Below are positions 43,286 to 58,200 of a stretch of 64,000 nucleotides of DNA, piece after piece. Numbering within the stretch: the stretch's first letter is position 1; every line of letters starts with the position of its first letter. Under the pieces are notes generated by a model that made no database searches, was not told where the DNA came from, and worked only from the letters and a program-made list of their open reading frames with translations. Both the position numbers and the translations under genes were made by a program. This DNA is from Sepiola atlantica (Eukaryota > Mollusca > Cephalopoda > Sepiida > Sepiolidae), in contig OY744546.1 of the NCBI GenBank assembly GCA_963556195.1, positions 67,254,303-67,318,302 on the forward strand. Reading direction: 5' to 3'.

Positions 43286-46200
43286 AAATTATCGGTGATA
43301 TTTTTATCAAATAAACTGTTGGAATATATTTTGTATTAGCGTTCACTTCTGACCCAAAATTATCGGTGATATTTTTATCAAATAAACTGTTGGAATATAT
43401 TTTGTATTAGCGTTCACTTCTGATCCACAAGTATCGGTGATATTTTTATCAAATAAACTGTTGGAATATATTTTGTATTAGCGTTCACTTCAGACCCACA
43501 ATTATCTGTGATATTTTTATCAAATAAACTGTTGGAATATATTTTGTATTAGCGTTCGCTTCTGATCCACAATTATCAGTGATATTTTTATCAAATAAAC
43601 TGTTGGAATATATTTTGTATTAGCGTTCGCTTCTGACCCACAATTATCGGTGATATTTTTATCAAATAAACTGTTGGAATATATTTTGTATTAGCGTTCG
43701 CTTCTGACCCACAATTATCGGTGATATTTTTATCAAATAAACTGTTGGAATATATTTTGTATTAGCGTTCACTTCTGATCCACAATTATCGGTGATATTT
43801 TTATCAAATAAACTGTTGGAATATATTTAGTATTAGCGTTCACTTCTGACCCACAATTATCGGTGATATTTTTATCAAATAAACTGTTGGAATATATTTT
43901 GTATTAGCGTTCACTTCTGACCCACAATTATCGGTGATATTTTTATCAAATAAACTGTTGGAATATATTTAGTATTAGCGTTCACTTCTGACCCACAATT
44001 ATCGGTGATATTTTTATCAAATAAACTGTTGGAATATATTTTGTATTAGCGTTCACTTCTGACCCACAATTATCGGTGATATTTTTATCAAATAAACTGT
44101 TGGAATATATTTTGTATTAGCGTTCACTGCTGACCCACAATTATCGGTGATATTTTTATCAAATAAACTGTTGGAATATATTTTGTATTAGCGTTCACTT
44201 CTGACCCACAATTATCGGTGATATTTTTATCAAATAAACTGTTGGAATATATTTTGTATTAGCGTTCACTTCTGACCCACAATTATCGGTGATATTTTTA
44301 TCAAATAAACTGTTGGAATATATTTTGTATTAGCGTTCACTTCTGACCCACAATTATCGGTGATATTTTTATCAAATAAACTGTTGGAATATATTTTGTA
44401 TAAGCGTTCACTTCTGACCCACAATTATCGGTGATATTTTTATCAAATAAACTGTTGGAATATATTTTGTATTAGCGTTCACTTCTGACCCACCCTTATC
44501 GGTGATATTTTTATCAAATAAACTGTTGGAATATATTTTGTATTAGCGTTCACTTCTGACCCACAATTATCGGTGATATTTTTATCAAATAAACTGTTGG
44601 AATATATTTTGTATTAGCGTTCACTTCTGACCCACAATTATCGGTGATATTTTTATCAAATAAACTGTTGGAATATATTTTGTATTAGCGTTCACTTCTG
44701 ATCCACAATTATCGGTGATATTTTTATCAAATAAACTGTTGGAATATATTTTGTATTAGCGTTCACTTCTGACCCACAATTATCGGTGATATTTTTATTT
44801 AATAAACTGTTGGAATATATTTTGTATTAGCGTTCACTTCTGACCCACAATTATCGGTGATATTTTTATCAAATAAACTGTTGGAATATATTTTGTATTA
44901 GCGTTCACTTCTGACCCACAATTATCGGTGATATTTTTATCAAATAAACTGTTGGAATATATTTTGTATTAGCATATACTTCTGATCCACATTTATCGGT
45001 GATATTTTTATCAAATAAACTGTTGGAATATATTTTGTATTAGCGTTCACTTCTGACCCACAATTATCGGTGATATTTTTATCAAACAAACTGTTGGAAT
45101 ATATTTTGTATTAGCGTTCACTTCTGACCCACACTGATCGGTGATATTTTTATCAAATAAACTGTTAGACTATATGTTGTATTACCGTTCACTTCTGACC
45201 CACACTTATCGGTGATATTTTTATCAAATAAACTGTTGGAATATATTTTGTATTAGCGTTCACTTCTGACCCACAATTATCGGTGATATTTTTATCAAAT
45301 AAACTGTTGGAATATATTTTGTATTAGCGTTCACTTCTGATCCACAATTATCGGTGATATTTTTATCAAATAAACTGTTGGAATATATTTTGTATTAGCG
45401 TTCACTTCTGACCCACAATTATCGATGATATTTTTATCAAATAAACTGTTGGAATATATTTTGAATGAGCATTTACTTCTGATCCACAATTATCGGTGAT
45501 ATTTTTATCAAATAAACTGTTGGAATATATTTTGTATTAGCGTTCACTTCTGACCCACAATTATCGGTGATATTTTTATCAAATAAACTGTTGGAATATA
45601 TTTTGTATTAGCGTTCACTTCTGACCCACAATTATCGGTGATATTTTTATCAAACAAACTGTTGGAATATATGTTGTATTAGCGTTCACTTTTGACCAAC
45701 AATTATCGGTGATATTTTTATCAAACAAACTGTTGGAATATATTTTGTATTAGCGTTCACTTCTGACCCACAATTATCGGTGATATTTTTATCAAATAAA
45801 CTGTTGGAATATATTTTGTATTAGCGTTCACTTCTGACCCACAATTATCGGTGATATTTTTATCAAATAAACTGTTGGAATATATTTTGTATTAGCGTTC
45901 ACTTCTGACCCACAATTATCGGTGATATTTTTATCAAATAAACTGTTGGAATATATTTTGTATTAGCGTTCACTTCTGACCCACAATTATCGGTGATATT
46001 TTTATCAAATAAACTGTTGGAATATATTTTGTATTAGCGTTCACTTCTGACCCACAATTATCGGTGATATTTTTATCAAATAAACTGTTGGAATATATTT
46101 TGTATTAGCGTTCACTTCTGACCCACAATTATCGGTTATATTTTTATCAAATAAACTGTTGGAATATATTTTGTATTAGCGTTCACTTCTGACCCACAAT

Positions 46201-49200
46201 TATCGGTGATATTTTTATCAAATAAACTGTTGGAATATATTTTGTATTAGTGTTCACTTCTGACCCACAATTATCGGTGATATTTTTATCAAATAAACTG
46301 TTGGAATATATTTTGTATTAGCGTTCACTTCTGACCCACAATTATCGGTGATATTTTTATCAAATAAACTGTTGGAATATATTTTGTATTAGCGTTCACT
46401 TCTGACCCACAATTATCGGTGATATTTTTATCAAATAAACTGTTGGAATATATTTTGTATTAGCGTTCACTTCTGACCCACAATTATCGGTGATATTTTT
46501 ATCAAATAAACTGTTGGAATATATTTTGTATTAGCGTTCACTTCTGACCCACAATTATCGGTGATATTTTTATCAAATAAACTGTTGGAATATATTTTGT
46601 ATTAGCGTTCACTTCTGACCCACAATTATCGGTGATATTTTTATCAAATAAACTGTTGGAATATATTTTGTATTAGCGTTCACTTCTGACCCACAATTAT
46701 CGGTGATATTTTTATCAAATAAACTGTTGCAATATATTTTGTATTAGCGTTCACTTCTGATCCACAATTATCGGTGATATTTTTATCAAATAAACTGTTG
46801 GAATATATTTTGTATTAGCGTTCACTTCTGACCCACAATTATCGGTGATATTTTTATCAAATAAACTGTTGGAATATATTTTGTATTAGCGTTCACTTCT
46901 GACCCACAATTATCGGTGATATTTTTATCAAATAAACTGTTGGAATATATTTTGTATTAGCATATACTTCTGATCCACATTTATCGGTGATATTTTTATC
47001 AAATAAACTGTTGGAATATATTTTGTATTAGCGTTCACTTCTGACCCACAATTATCGGTGATATTTTTATCAAACAAACTGTTGGAATATATTTTGTATT
47101 AGCGTTCACTTCTGACCCACACTTATCGGTGATATTTTTATCAAATAAACTGTTAGAATATATGTTGTATTAGCGTTCACTTCTGACCCACACTTATCGG
47201 TGATATTTTTATCAAATAAACTGTTGGAATATATTTTGTATAAGCGTTCACTTCTGACCCACAATTATCGGTGATATTTTTATCAAATAAACTGTTGGAA
47301 TATATTTTGTATTAGCGTTCACTTCTGACCCACAATTATCGGTGATATTTTTATCAAATAAACTGTTGGAATATATTTTGTATTAGCATATACTTCTGAT
47401 CCACATTTATCGGTGATATTTTTATCAAATAAACTGTTGGAATATATTTTGTATTAGCGTTCACTTCTGACCCACAATTATCGGTGATATTTTTATCAAA
47501 CAAACTGTTGGAATATATTTTGTATTAGCGTTCACTTCTGACCCACACTTATCGGTGATATTTTTATCAAATAAACTGTTAGAATATATTTTGTATTAGC
47601 GTTCACTTCTGACCCACAATTATCGGTGATATTTTTATCAAATAAACTGTTGGAATATATTTTGTATTAGCATATACTTCTGATCCACATTTATCGGTGA
47701 TATTTTTATCAAATAAACTGTTGGAATATATTTTGTATTAGCGTTCACTTCTGACCCACAATTATCGGTGATATTTTTATCAAACAAACTGTTGGAATAT
47801 ATTTTGTATTAGCGTTCACTTCTGACCCACACTTATCGGTGATATTTTTATCAAATAAACTGTTAGAATATATGTTGTATTACCGTTCACTTCTGACCCA
47901 CACTTATCGGTGATATTTTTATCAAATAAACTGTTGGAATATATTTTGTATTAGCGTTCACTTCTGACCCACAATTATCGGTGATATTTTTATCAAATAA
48001 ACTGTTGGAATATATTTTGTATTAGCGTTCACTTCTGATCCACAATTATCGGTGATATTTTTATCAAATAAACTGTTGGAATATATTTTGTATTAGCGTT
48101 CACCTCTGACCCACAATTATCGGTGATATTTTTATCAAATAAACTGTTGGAATATATTTTGAATGAGCATTTACTTCTGATCCACAATTATCGGTGATAT
48201 TTTTATCAAATAAACTGTTGGAATATATTTTGTATTAGCGTTCACTTCTGACCCACAATTATCGGTGATATTTTTATCAAATAAACTGTTGGAATATATT
48301 TTGTATTAGCGTTCACTTCTGACCCACAATTATCGGTGATATTTTTATCAAACAAACTGTTGGAATATATGTTGTATTAGCGTTCACTTTTGACCAACAA
48401 TTATCGGTGATATTTTTATCAAACAAACTGTTGGAATATATTTTGTATTAGCGTTCACTTCTGACCCACAATTATCGGTGATATTTTTATCAAATAAACT
48501 GTTGGAATATATTTTGTATTAGCGTTCACTTCTGACCCACAAATATCGGTGATATTTTTATCAAATAAACTGTTGGAATATATTTTGTATTAGCGTTCAC
48601 TTCTGACCCACAAATATCGGTGATATTTTTATCAAATAAACTGTTGGAATATATTTTGTATTAGCGTTCACTTCTGACCCACAAATATCGGTGATATTTT
48701 TATCAAATAAACTGTTGGAATATATTTTGAATGAGCGTTTACTTCTGATCCACAATTATCGGTGATATTTTTATCAAATAAACTGTTGGAATATATTTTG
48801 TATTAGCGTTCACTTCTGACCCACAATTATCGGTGATATTTTTATCAAATAAACTGTTGGAATATATTTTGTATTAGCGTTCACTTCTGACCCACAATTA
48901 TCGGTGATATTTTTATCAAACAAACTGTTGGAATATATGTTGTATTAGCGTTCACTTTTGACCAACAATTATCGGTGATATTTTTATCAAACAAACTGTT
49001 GGAATATATTTTGTATTAGCGTTCACTTCTGACCCACAATTATCGGTGATATTTTTATCAAATAAACTGTTGGAATATATTTTGTATTAGCGTTCACTTC
49101 TGACCCACAAATATCGGTGATATTTTTATCAAATAAACTGTTGGAATATATTTTGTATTAGCGTTCACTTCTGACCCACAATTATCGGTGATATTTTTAT

Positions 49201-52200
49201 CAAATAAACTGTTGGAATATATTTTGTATTAGCATATACTTCTGACCCACAATTATCGGTGATATTTTTATCAAATAAACTGTTGGAATATATTTTGTAT
49301 TAGCGTTCACTTCTGACCCACAATTATCGGTGATATTTTTATCAAATAAACTGTTGGAATATATTTTGTATTAGCGTTCACTTCTGATCCACAATTATCG
49401 GTGATATTTTTATCAAATAAACTGTTGGAATATATTTTGTATTAGCGTTCACTTCTGACCCACAATTATCGGTGATATTTTTATCAAATAAACTGTTGGA
49501 ATATATTTTGTATTAGCGTTCACTTCTGACCCACAATTATCGGTGATATTTTTATCAAATAAACTGTTGGAATATATTTTGTATTAGCATATACTTCTGA
49601 TCCACATTTATCGGTGATATTTTTATCAAATAAACTGTTGGAATATATTTTGTATTAGCGTTCACTTCTGACCCACAATTATCGGTGATATTTTTATCAA
49701 ACAAACTGTTCGAAATATATTTTGTATTAGCGTTCACTTCTGACCCACACTTATCGGTGATATTTTTATCAAATAAACTGTTAGAATATATTTTGTATTA
49801 GCGTTCACTTCTGACCCACAATTATCGGTGATATTTTTATCAAATAAACTGTTGGAATATATTTTGTATTAGCATATACTTCTGATCCACATTTATCGGT
49901 GATATTTTTATCAAATAAACTGTTGGAATATATTTTGTATTAGCGTTCACTTCTGACCCACAATTATCGGTGATATTTTTATCAAACAAACTGTTGGAAT
50001 ATATTTTGTATTAGCGTTCACTTCTGACCCACACTTATCGGTGATATTTTTATCAAATAAACTGTTGGAATATATTTTGTATTAGCGTTCACTTCTGACC
50101 CACACTTATCGGTGATATTTTTATCAAATAAACTGTTGGAATATATTTTGTATTAGCGTTCACTTCTGACCCACAATTATCGGTGATATTTTTATCAAAT
50201 AAACTGTTGGAATATATTTTGTATTAGCGTTCACTTCTGACCCACAATTATCGGTGATATTTTTATCAAATAAACTGTTGGAATATATTTTGTATTAGCG
50301 TTCACTTCTGACCCACAATTATCGGTGATATTTTTATCAAATAAACTGTTGGAATATATTTTGTATTAGCGTTCACTTCTGACCCACAATTATCGGTGAT
50401 ATTTTTATCAAATAAACTGTTGGAATATATTTTGTATTAGCGTTCACTTCTGACCCACAATTATCGGTGATATTTTTATCAAATAAACTGTTGGAATATA
50501 TTTTGTATTAGTGTTCACTTCTGACCCACAATTATCGGTGATATTTTTATCAAATAAACTGTTGGAATATATTTTGTATTAGCGTTCACTTCTGACCCAC
50601 AATTATCGGTGATATTTTTATCAAATAAACTGTTGGAATATATTTTGTATTAGCGTTCACTTCTGACCCACAATTATCGGTGATATTTTTATCAAATAAA
50701 CTGTTGGAATATATTTTGTATTAGCGTTCACTTCTGACCCACAATTATCGGTGATATTTTTATCAAATAAACTGTTGGAATATATTTTGTATAAGCGTTC
50801 ACTTCTGACCCACAATTATCGGTGATATTTTTATCAAATAAACTGTTGGAATATATTTTGTATTAGCGTTCACTTCTGACCCACAATTATCGGTGATATT
50901 TTTATCAAATAAACTGTTGGAATATATTTTGTATTAGCGTTCACTTCTGACCCACAATTATCGGTGATATTTTTATCAAATAAACTGTTGGAATATATTT
51001 TGTATTAGCGTTCACTTCTGACCCACAATTATCGGTGATATTTTTATCAAATAAACTGTTGCAATATATTTTGTATTAGCGTTCACTTCTGATCCACAAT
51101 TATCGGTGATATTTTTATCAAATAAACTGTTGGAATATATTTTGTATTAGCGTTCACTTCTGACCCACAATTATCGGTGATATTTTTATCAAATAAACTG
51201 TTGGAATATATTTTGTATTAGCGTTCACTTCTGACCCACAATTATCGGTGATATTTTTATCAAATAAACTGTTGGAATATATTTTGTATTAGCATATACT
51301 TCTGATCCACATTTATCGGTGATATTTTTATCAAATAAACTGTTGGAATATATTTTGTATTAGCGTTCACTTCTGACCCACAATTATCGGTTATATTTTT
51401 ATCAAACAAACTGTTGGAATATATTTTGTATTAGCGTTCACTTCTGACCCACACTTATCGGTGATATTTTTATCAAACAAACTGTTGGAATATATTTTGT
51501 ATTAGCGTTCACTTCTGACCCACACTTATCGGTGATATTTTTATCAAATAAACTGTTAGAATATATTTTGTATTAGCGTTCACTTCTGACCCACAATTAT
51601 CGGTGATATTTTTATCAAATAAACTGTTGGAATATATTTTGTATTAGCATATACTTCTGATCCACATTTATCGGTGTTATTTTTATCAAATAAACTGTTG
51701 GAATATATTTTGTATTAGCGTTCACTTCTGACCCACAATTATCGGTGATATTTTTATCAAACAAACTGTTGGAATATATTTTGTATTAGCGTTCACTTCT
51801 GACCCACACTTATCGGTGATATTTTTATCAAATAAACTGTTAGAATATATGTTGTATTACCGTTCACTTCTGACCCACACTTATCGGTGATATTTTTATC
51901 AAATAAACTGTTGGAATATATTTTGTATTAGCGTTCACTTCTGACCCACAATTATCGGTGATATTTTTATCAAATAAACTGTTGGAATATATTTTGTATT
52001 AGCGTTCACTTCTGACCCACAATTATCGGTGATATTTTTATCAAACAAACTGTTGGAATATATGTTGTATTAGCGTTCACTTTTGACCAACAATTATCGG
52101 TGATATTTTTATCAAACAAACTGTTGGAATATATTTTGTATAAGTGTTCACTTCTGACCCACAATTATCGGTGATATTTTTATCAAATAAACTGTTGGAA

Positions 52201-55200
52201 TATATTTTGTATTAGCGTTCACTTCTGACCCACAATTATCGGTGATATTTTTATCAAATAAACTGTTGGAATATATTTTGTATTAGCGTTCACTTCTGAC
52301 CCACAATTATCGGTGATATTTTTATCAAATAAACTGTTGGAATATATTTTGTATTAGCGTTCACTTCTGACCCACAATTATCGGTGATATTTTTATCAAA
52401 TAAACTGTTGGAATATATTTTGTATAAGCGTTCACTTCTGACCCACAATTATCGGTGATATTTTTATCAAATAAACTGTTGGAATATATTTTGTATTAGC
52501 GTTCACTTCTGACCCACAATTATCGGTGATATTTTTATCAAATAAACTGTTGGAATATATTTTGTATTAGCGTTCACTTCTGACCCACAATTATCGGTGA
52601 TATTTTTATCAAATAAACTGTTGGAATATATTTTGTATTAGCGTTCACTTCTGACCCACAATTATCGGTGATATTTTTATCAAATAAACTGTTGCAATAT
52701 ATTTTGTATTAGCGTTCACTTCTGATCCACAATTATCGGTGATATTTTTATCAAATAAACTGTTGGAATATATTTTGTATTAGCGTTCACTTCTGACCCA
52801 CAATTATCGGTGATATTTTTATCAAATAAACTGTTGGAATATATTTTGTATTAGCGTTCACTTCTGACCCACAATTATCGGTGATATTTTTATCAAATAA
52901 ACTGTTGGAATATATTTTGTATTAGCATATACTTCTGATCCACATTTATCGGTGATATTTTTATCAAATAAACTGTTGGAATATATTTTGTATTAGCGTT
53001 CACTTCTGACCCACAATTATCGGTGATATTTTTATCAAACAAACTGTTGGAATATATTTTGTATTAGCGTTCACTTCTGACCCACACTTATCGGTGATAT
53101 TTTTATCAAACAAACTGTTGGAATATATTTTGTATTAGCGTTCACTTCTGACCCACACTTATCGGTGATATTTTTATCAAATAAACTGTTAGAATATATT
53201 TTGTATTAGCGTTCACTTCTGACCCACAATTATCGGTGATATTTTTATCAAATAAACTGTTGGAATATATTTTGTATTAGCATATACTTCTGATCCACAT
53301 TTATCGGTGTTATTTTTATCAAATAAACTGTTGGAATATATTTTGTATTAGCGTTCACTTCTGACCCACAATTATCGGTGATATTTTTATCAAACAAACT
53401 GTTGGAATATATTTTGTATTAGCGTTCACTTCTGACCCACACTTATCGGTGATATTTTTATCAAATAAACTGTTAGAATATATGTTGTATTACCGTTCAC
53501 TTCTGACCCACACTTATCGGTGATATTTTTATCAAATAAACTGTTGGAATATATTTTGTATTAGCGTTCACTTCTGACCCACAATTATCGGTGATATTTT
53601 TATCAAATAAACTGTTGGAATATATTTTGTATTAGCGTTCACTTCTGACCCACAATTATCGGTGATATTTTTATCAAACAAACTGTTGGAATATATGTTG
53701 TATTAGCGTTCACTTTTGACCAACAATTATCGGTGATATTTTTATCAAACAAACTGTTGGAATATATTTTGTATTAGCGTTCACTTCTGACCCACAATTA
53801 TCGGTGATATTTTTATCAAATAAACTGTTGGAATATATTTTGTATTAGCGTTCACTTCTGACCCACAAATATCGGTGATATTTTTATCAAATAAACTGTT
53901 GGAATATATTTTGTATTAGCGTTCACTTCTGACCCACAATTATCGGTGATATTTTTATCAAATAAACTGTTGGAATATATTTTGTATTAGCGTTCACTTC
54001 TGACCCACAATTATCGGTGATATTTTTATCAAATAAACTGTTGGAATATATTTTGTATTAGCGTTCACTTCTGACCCACAATTATCGGTGATATTTTTAT
54101 CAAATAAACTGTTGGAATATATTTTGTATTAGCGTTCACTTCTGATCCACAATTATCGGTGATATTTTTATCAAATAAACTGTTGGAATATATTTTGTAT
54201 TAGCGTTCACTTCTGACCCACAATTATCGGTGATATTTTTATCAAATAAACTGTTGGAATATATTTTGTATTAGCGTTCACTTCTGACCCACAATTATCG
54301 GTGATATTTTTATCAAATAAACTGTTGGAATATATTTTGTATTAGCATATACTTCTGATCCACATTTATCGGTGATATTTTTATCAAATAAACTGTTGGA
54401 ATATATTTTGTATTAGCGTTCACTTCTGACCCACAATTATCGGTGATATTTTTATCAAACAAACTGTTCGAAATATATTTTGTATTAGCGTTCACTTCTG
54501 ACCCACACTTATCGGTGATATTTTTATCAAATAAACTGTTAGAATATATTTTGTATTAGCGTTCACTTCTGACCCACAATTATCGGTGATATTTTTATCA
54601 AATAAACTGTTGGAATATATTTTGTATTAGCATATACTTCTGATCCACATTTATCGGTGATATTTTTATCAAATAAACTGTTGGAATATATTTTGTATTA
54701 GCGTTCACTTCTGACCCACAATTATCGGTGATATTTTTATCAAACAAACTGTTGGAATATATTTTGTATTAGCGTTCACTTCTGACCCACACTTATCGGT
54801 GATATTTTTATCAAATAAACTGTTGGAATATATTTTGTATTAGCGTTCACTTCTGACCCACACTTATCGGTGATATTTTTATCAAATAAACTGTTGGAAT
54901 ATATTTTGTATTAGCGTTCACTTCTGACCCACAATTATCGGTGATATTTTTATCAAATAAACTGTTGGAATATATTTTGTATTAGCGTTCACTTCTGACC
55001 CACAATTATCGGTGATATTTTTATCAAATAAACTGTTGGAATATATTTTGTATTAGCGTTCACTTCTGACCCACAATTATCGGTGATATTTTTATCAAAC
55101 AAACTGTTGGAATATATGTTGTATTAGCGTTCACTTTTGACCAACAATTATCGGTGATATTTTTATCAAACAAACTGTTGGAATATATTTTGTATAAGTG

Positions 55201-58200
55201 TTCACTTCTGACCCACAATTATCGGTGATATTTTTATCAAATAAACTGTTGGAATATATTTTGTATTAGCGTTCACTTCTGACCCACAATTATCGGTGAT
55301 ATTTTTATCAAATAAACTGTTGGAATATATTTTGTATTAGCGTTCACTTCTGACCCACAATTATCGGTGATATTTTTATCAAATAAACTGTTGGAATATA
55401 TTTTGTATTAGCGTTCACTTCTGACCCACAATTATCGGTGATATTTTTATCAAATAAACTGTTGGAATATATTTTGTATAAGCGTTCACTTCTGACCCAC
55501 AATTATCGGTGATATTTTTATCAAATAAACTGTTGGAATATATTTTGTATTAGCGTTCACTTCTGACCCACAATTATCGGTGATATTTTTATCAAATAAA
55601 CTGTTGGAATATATTTTGTATTAGCGTTCACTTCTGACCCACAATTATCGGTGATATTTTTATCAAATAAACTGTTGGAATATATTTTGTATTAGCGTTC
55701 ACTTCTGACCCACAATTATCGGTGATATTTTTATCAAATAAACTGTTGCAATATATTTTGTATTAGCGTTCACTTCTGATCCACAATTATCGGTGATATT
55801 TTTATCAAATAAACTGTTGGAATATATTTTGTATTAGCGTTCACTTCTGACCCACAATTATCGGTGATATTTTTATCAAATAAACTGTTGGAATATATTT
55901 TGTATTAGCGTTCACTTCTGACCCACAATTATCGGTGATATTTTTATCAAATAAACTGTTGGAATATATTTTGTATTAGCATATACTTCTGATCCACATT
56001 TATCGGTGATATTTTTATCAAATAAACTGTTGGAATATATTTTGTATTAGCGTTCACTTCTGACCCACAATTATCGGTGATATTTTTATCAAACAAACTG
56101 TTGGAATATATTTTGTATTAGCGTTCACTTCTGACCCACACTTATCGGTGATATTTTTATCAAACAAACTGTTGGAATATATTTTGTATTAGCGTTCACT
56201 TCTGACCCACACTTATCGGTGATATTTTTATCAAATAAACTGTTAGAATATATTTTGTATTAGCGTTCACTTCTGACCCACAATTATCGGTGATATTTTT
56301 ATCAAATAAACTGTTGGAATATATTTTGTATTAGCATATACTTCTGATCCACATTTATCGGTGTTATTTTTATCAAATAAACTGTTGGAATATATTTTGT
56401 ATTAGCGTTCACTTCTGACCCACAATTATCGGTGATATTTTTATCAAACAAACTGTTGGAATATATTTTGTATTAGCGTTCACTTCTGACCCACACTTAT
56501 CGGTGATATTTTTATCAAATAAACTGTTAGAATATATGTTGTATTACCGTTCACTTCTGACCCACACTTATCGGTGATATTTTTATCAAATAAACTGTTG
56601 GAATATATTTTGTATTAGCGTTCACTTCTGACCCACAATTATCGGTGATATTTTTATCAAATAAACTGTTGGAATATATTTTGTATTAGCGTTCACTTCT
56701 GACCCACAATTATCGGTGATATTTTTATCAAACAAACTGTTGGAATATATGTTGTATTAGCGTTCACTTTTGACCAACAATTATCGGTGATATTTTTATC
56801 AAACAAACTGTTGGAATATATTTTGTATTAGCGTTCACTTCTGACCCACAATTATCGGTGATATTTTTATCAAATAAACTGTTGGAATATATTTTGTATT
56901 AGCGTTCACTTCTGACCCACAAATATCGGTGATATTTTTATCAAATAAACTGTTGGAATATATTTTGTATTAGCGTTCACTTCTGACCCACAATTATCGG
57001 TGATATTTTTATCAAATAAACTGTTGGAATATATTTTGTATTAGCGTTCACTTCTGACCCACAATTATCGGTGATATTTTTATCAAATAAACTGTTGGAA
57101 TATATTTTGTATTAGCGTTCACTTCTGACCCACAATTATCGGTGATATTTTTATCAAATAAACTGTTGGAATATATTTTGTATTAGCGTTCACTTCTGAT
57201 CCACAATTATCGGTGATATTTTTATCAAATAAACTGTTGGAATATATTTTGTATTAGCGTTCACTTCTGACCCACAATTATCGGTGATATTTTTATCAAA
57301 TAAACTGTTGGAATATATTTTGTATTAGCGTTCACTTCTGACCCACAATTATCGGTGATATTTTTATCAAATAAACTGTTAGAATATATTTTGTATTAGC
57401 GTTCACTTCTGACCCACAATTATCGGTGATATTTTTATCAAATAAACTGTTGGAATATATTTTGTATTAGCATATACTTCTGATCCACATTTATCGGTGA
57501 TATTTTTATCAAATAAACTGTTGGAATATATTTTGTATTAGCGTTCACTTCTGACCCACAATTATCGGTGATATTTTTATCAAACAAACTGTTGGAATAT
57601 ATTTTGTATTAGCGTTCACTTCTGACCCACACTTATCGGTGATATTTTTATCAAATAAACTGTTGGAATATATTTTGTATTAGCGTTCACTTCTGACCCA
57701 CACTTATCGGTGATATTTTTATCAAATAAACTGTTGGAATATATTTTGTATTAGCGTTCACTTCTGACCCACAATTATCGGTGATATTTTTATCAAATAA
57801 ACTGTTGGAATATATTTTGTATTAGCGTTCACTTCTGACCCACAATTATCGGTGATATTTTTATCAAATAAACTGTTGGAATATATTTTGTATTAGCGTT
57901 CACTTCTGACCCACAATTATCGGTGATATTTTTATCAAATAAACTGTTGGAATATATTTTGTATTAGCGTTCACTTCTGACCCACAATTATCGGTGATAT
58001 TTTTATCAAATAAACTGTTGGAATATATTTTGTATTAGCGTTCACTTCTGACCCACAATTATCGGTGATATTTTTATCAAATAAACTGTTGGAATATATT
58101 TTGTATTAGTGTTCACTTCTGACCCACAATTATCGGTGATATTTTTATCAAATAAACTGTTGGAATATATTTTGTATTAGCGTTCACTTCTGACCCACAC

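Noticed and set aside
49555..54495. Identical 60-codon minus-strand frames inside the satellite
   Set aside because: They arise where a one-base insertion alters the 71-bp phase; they are satellite sequence.
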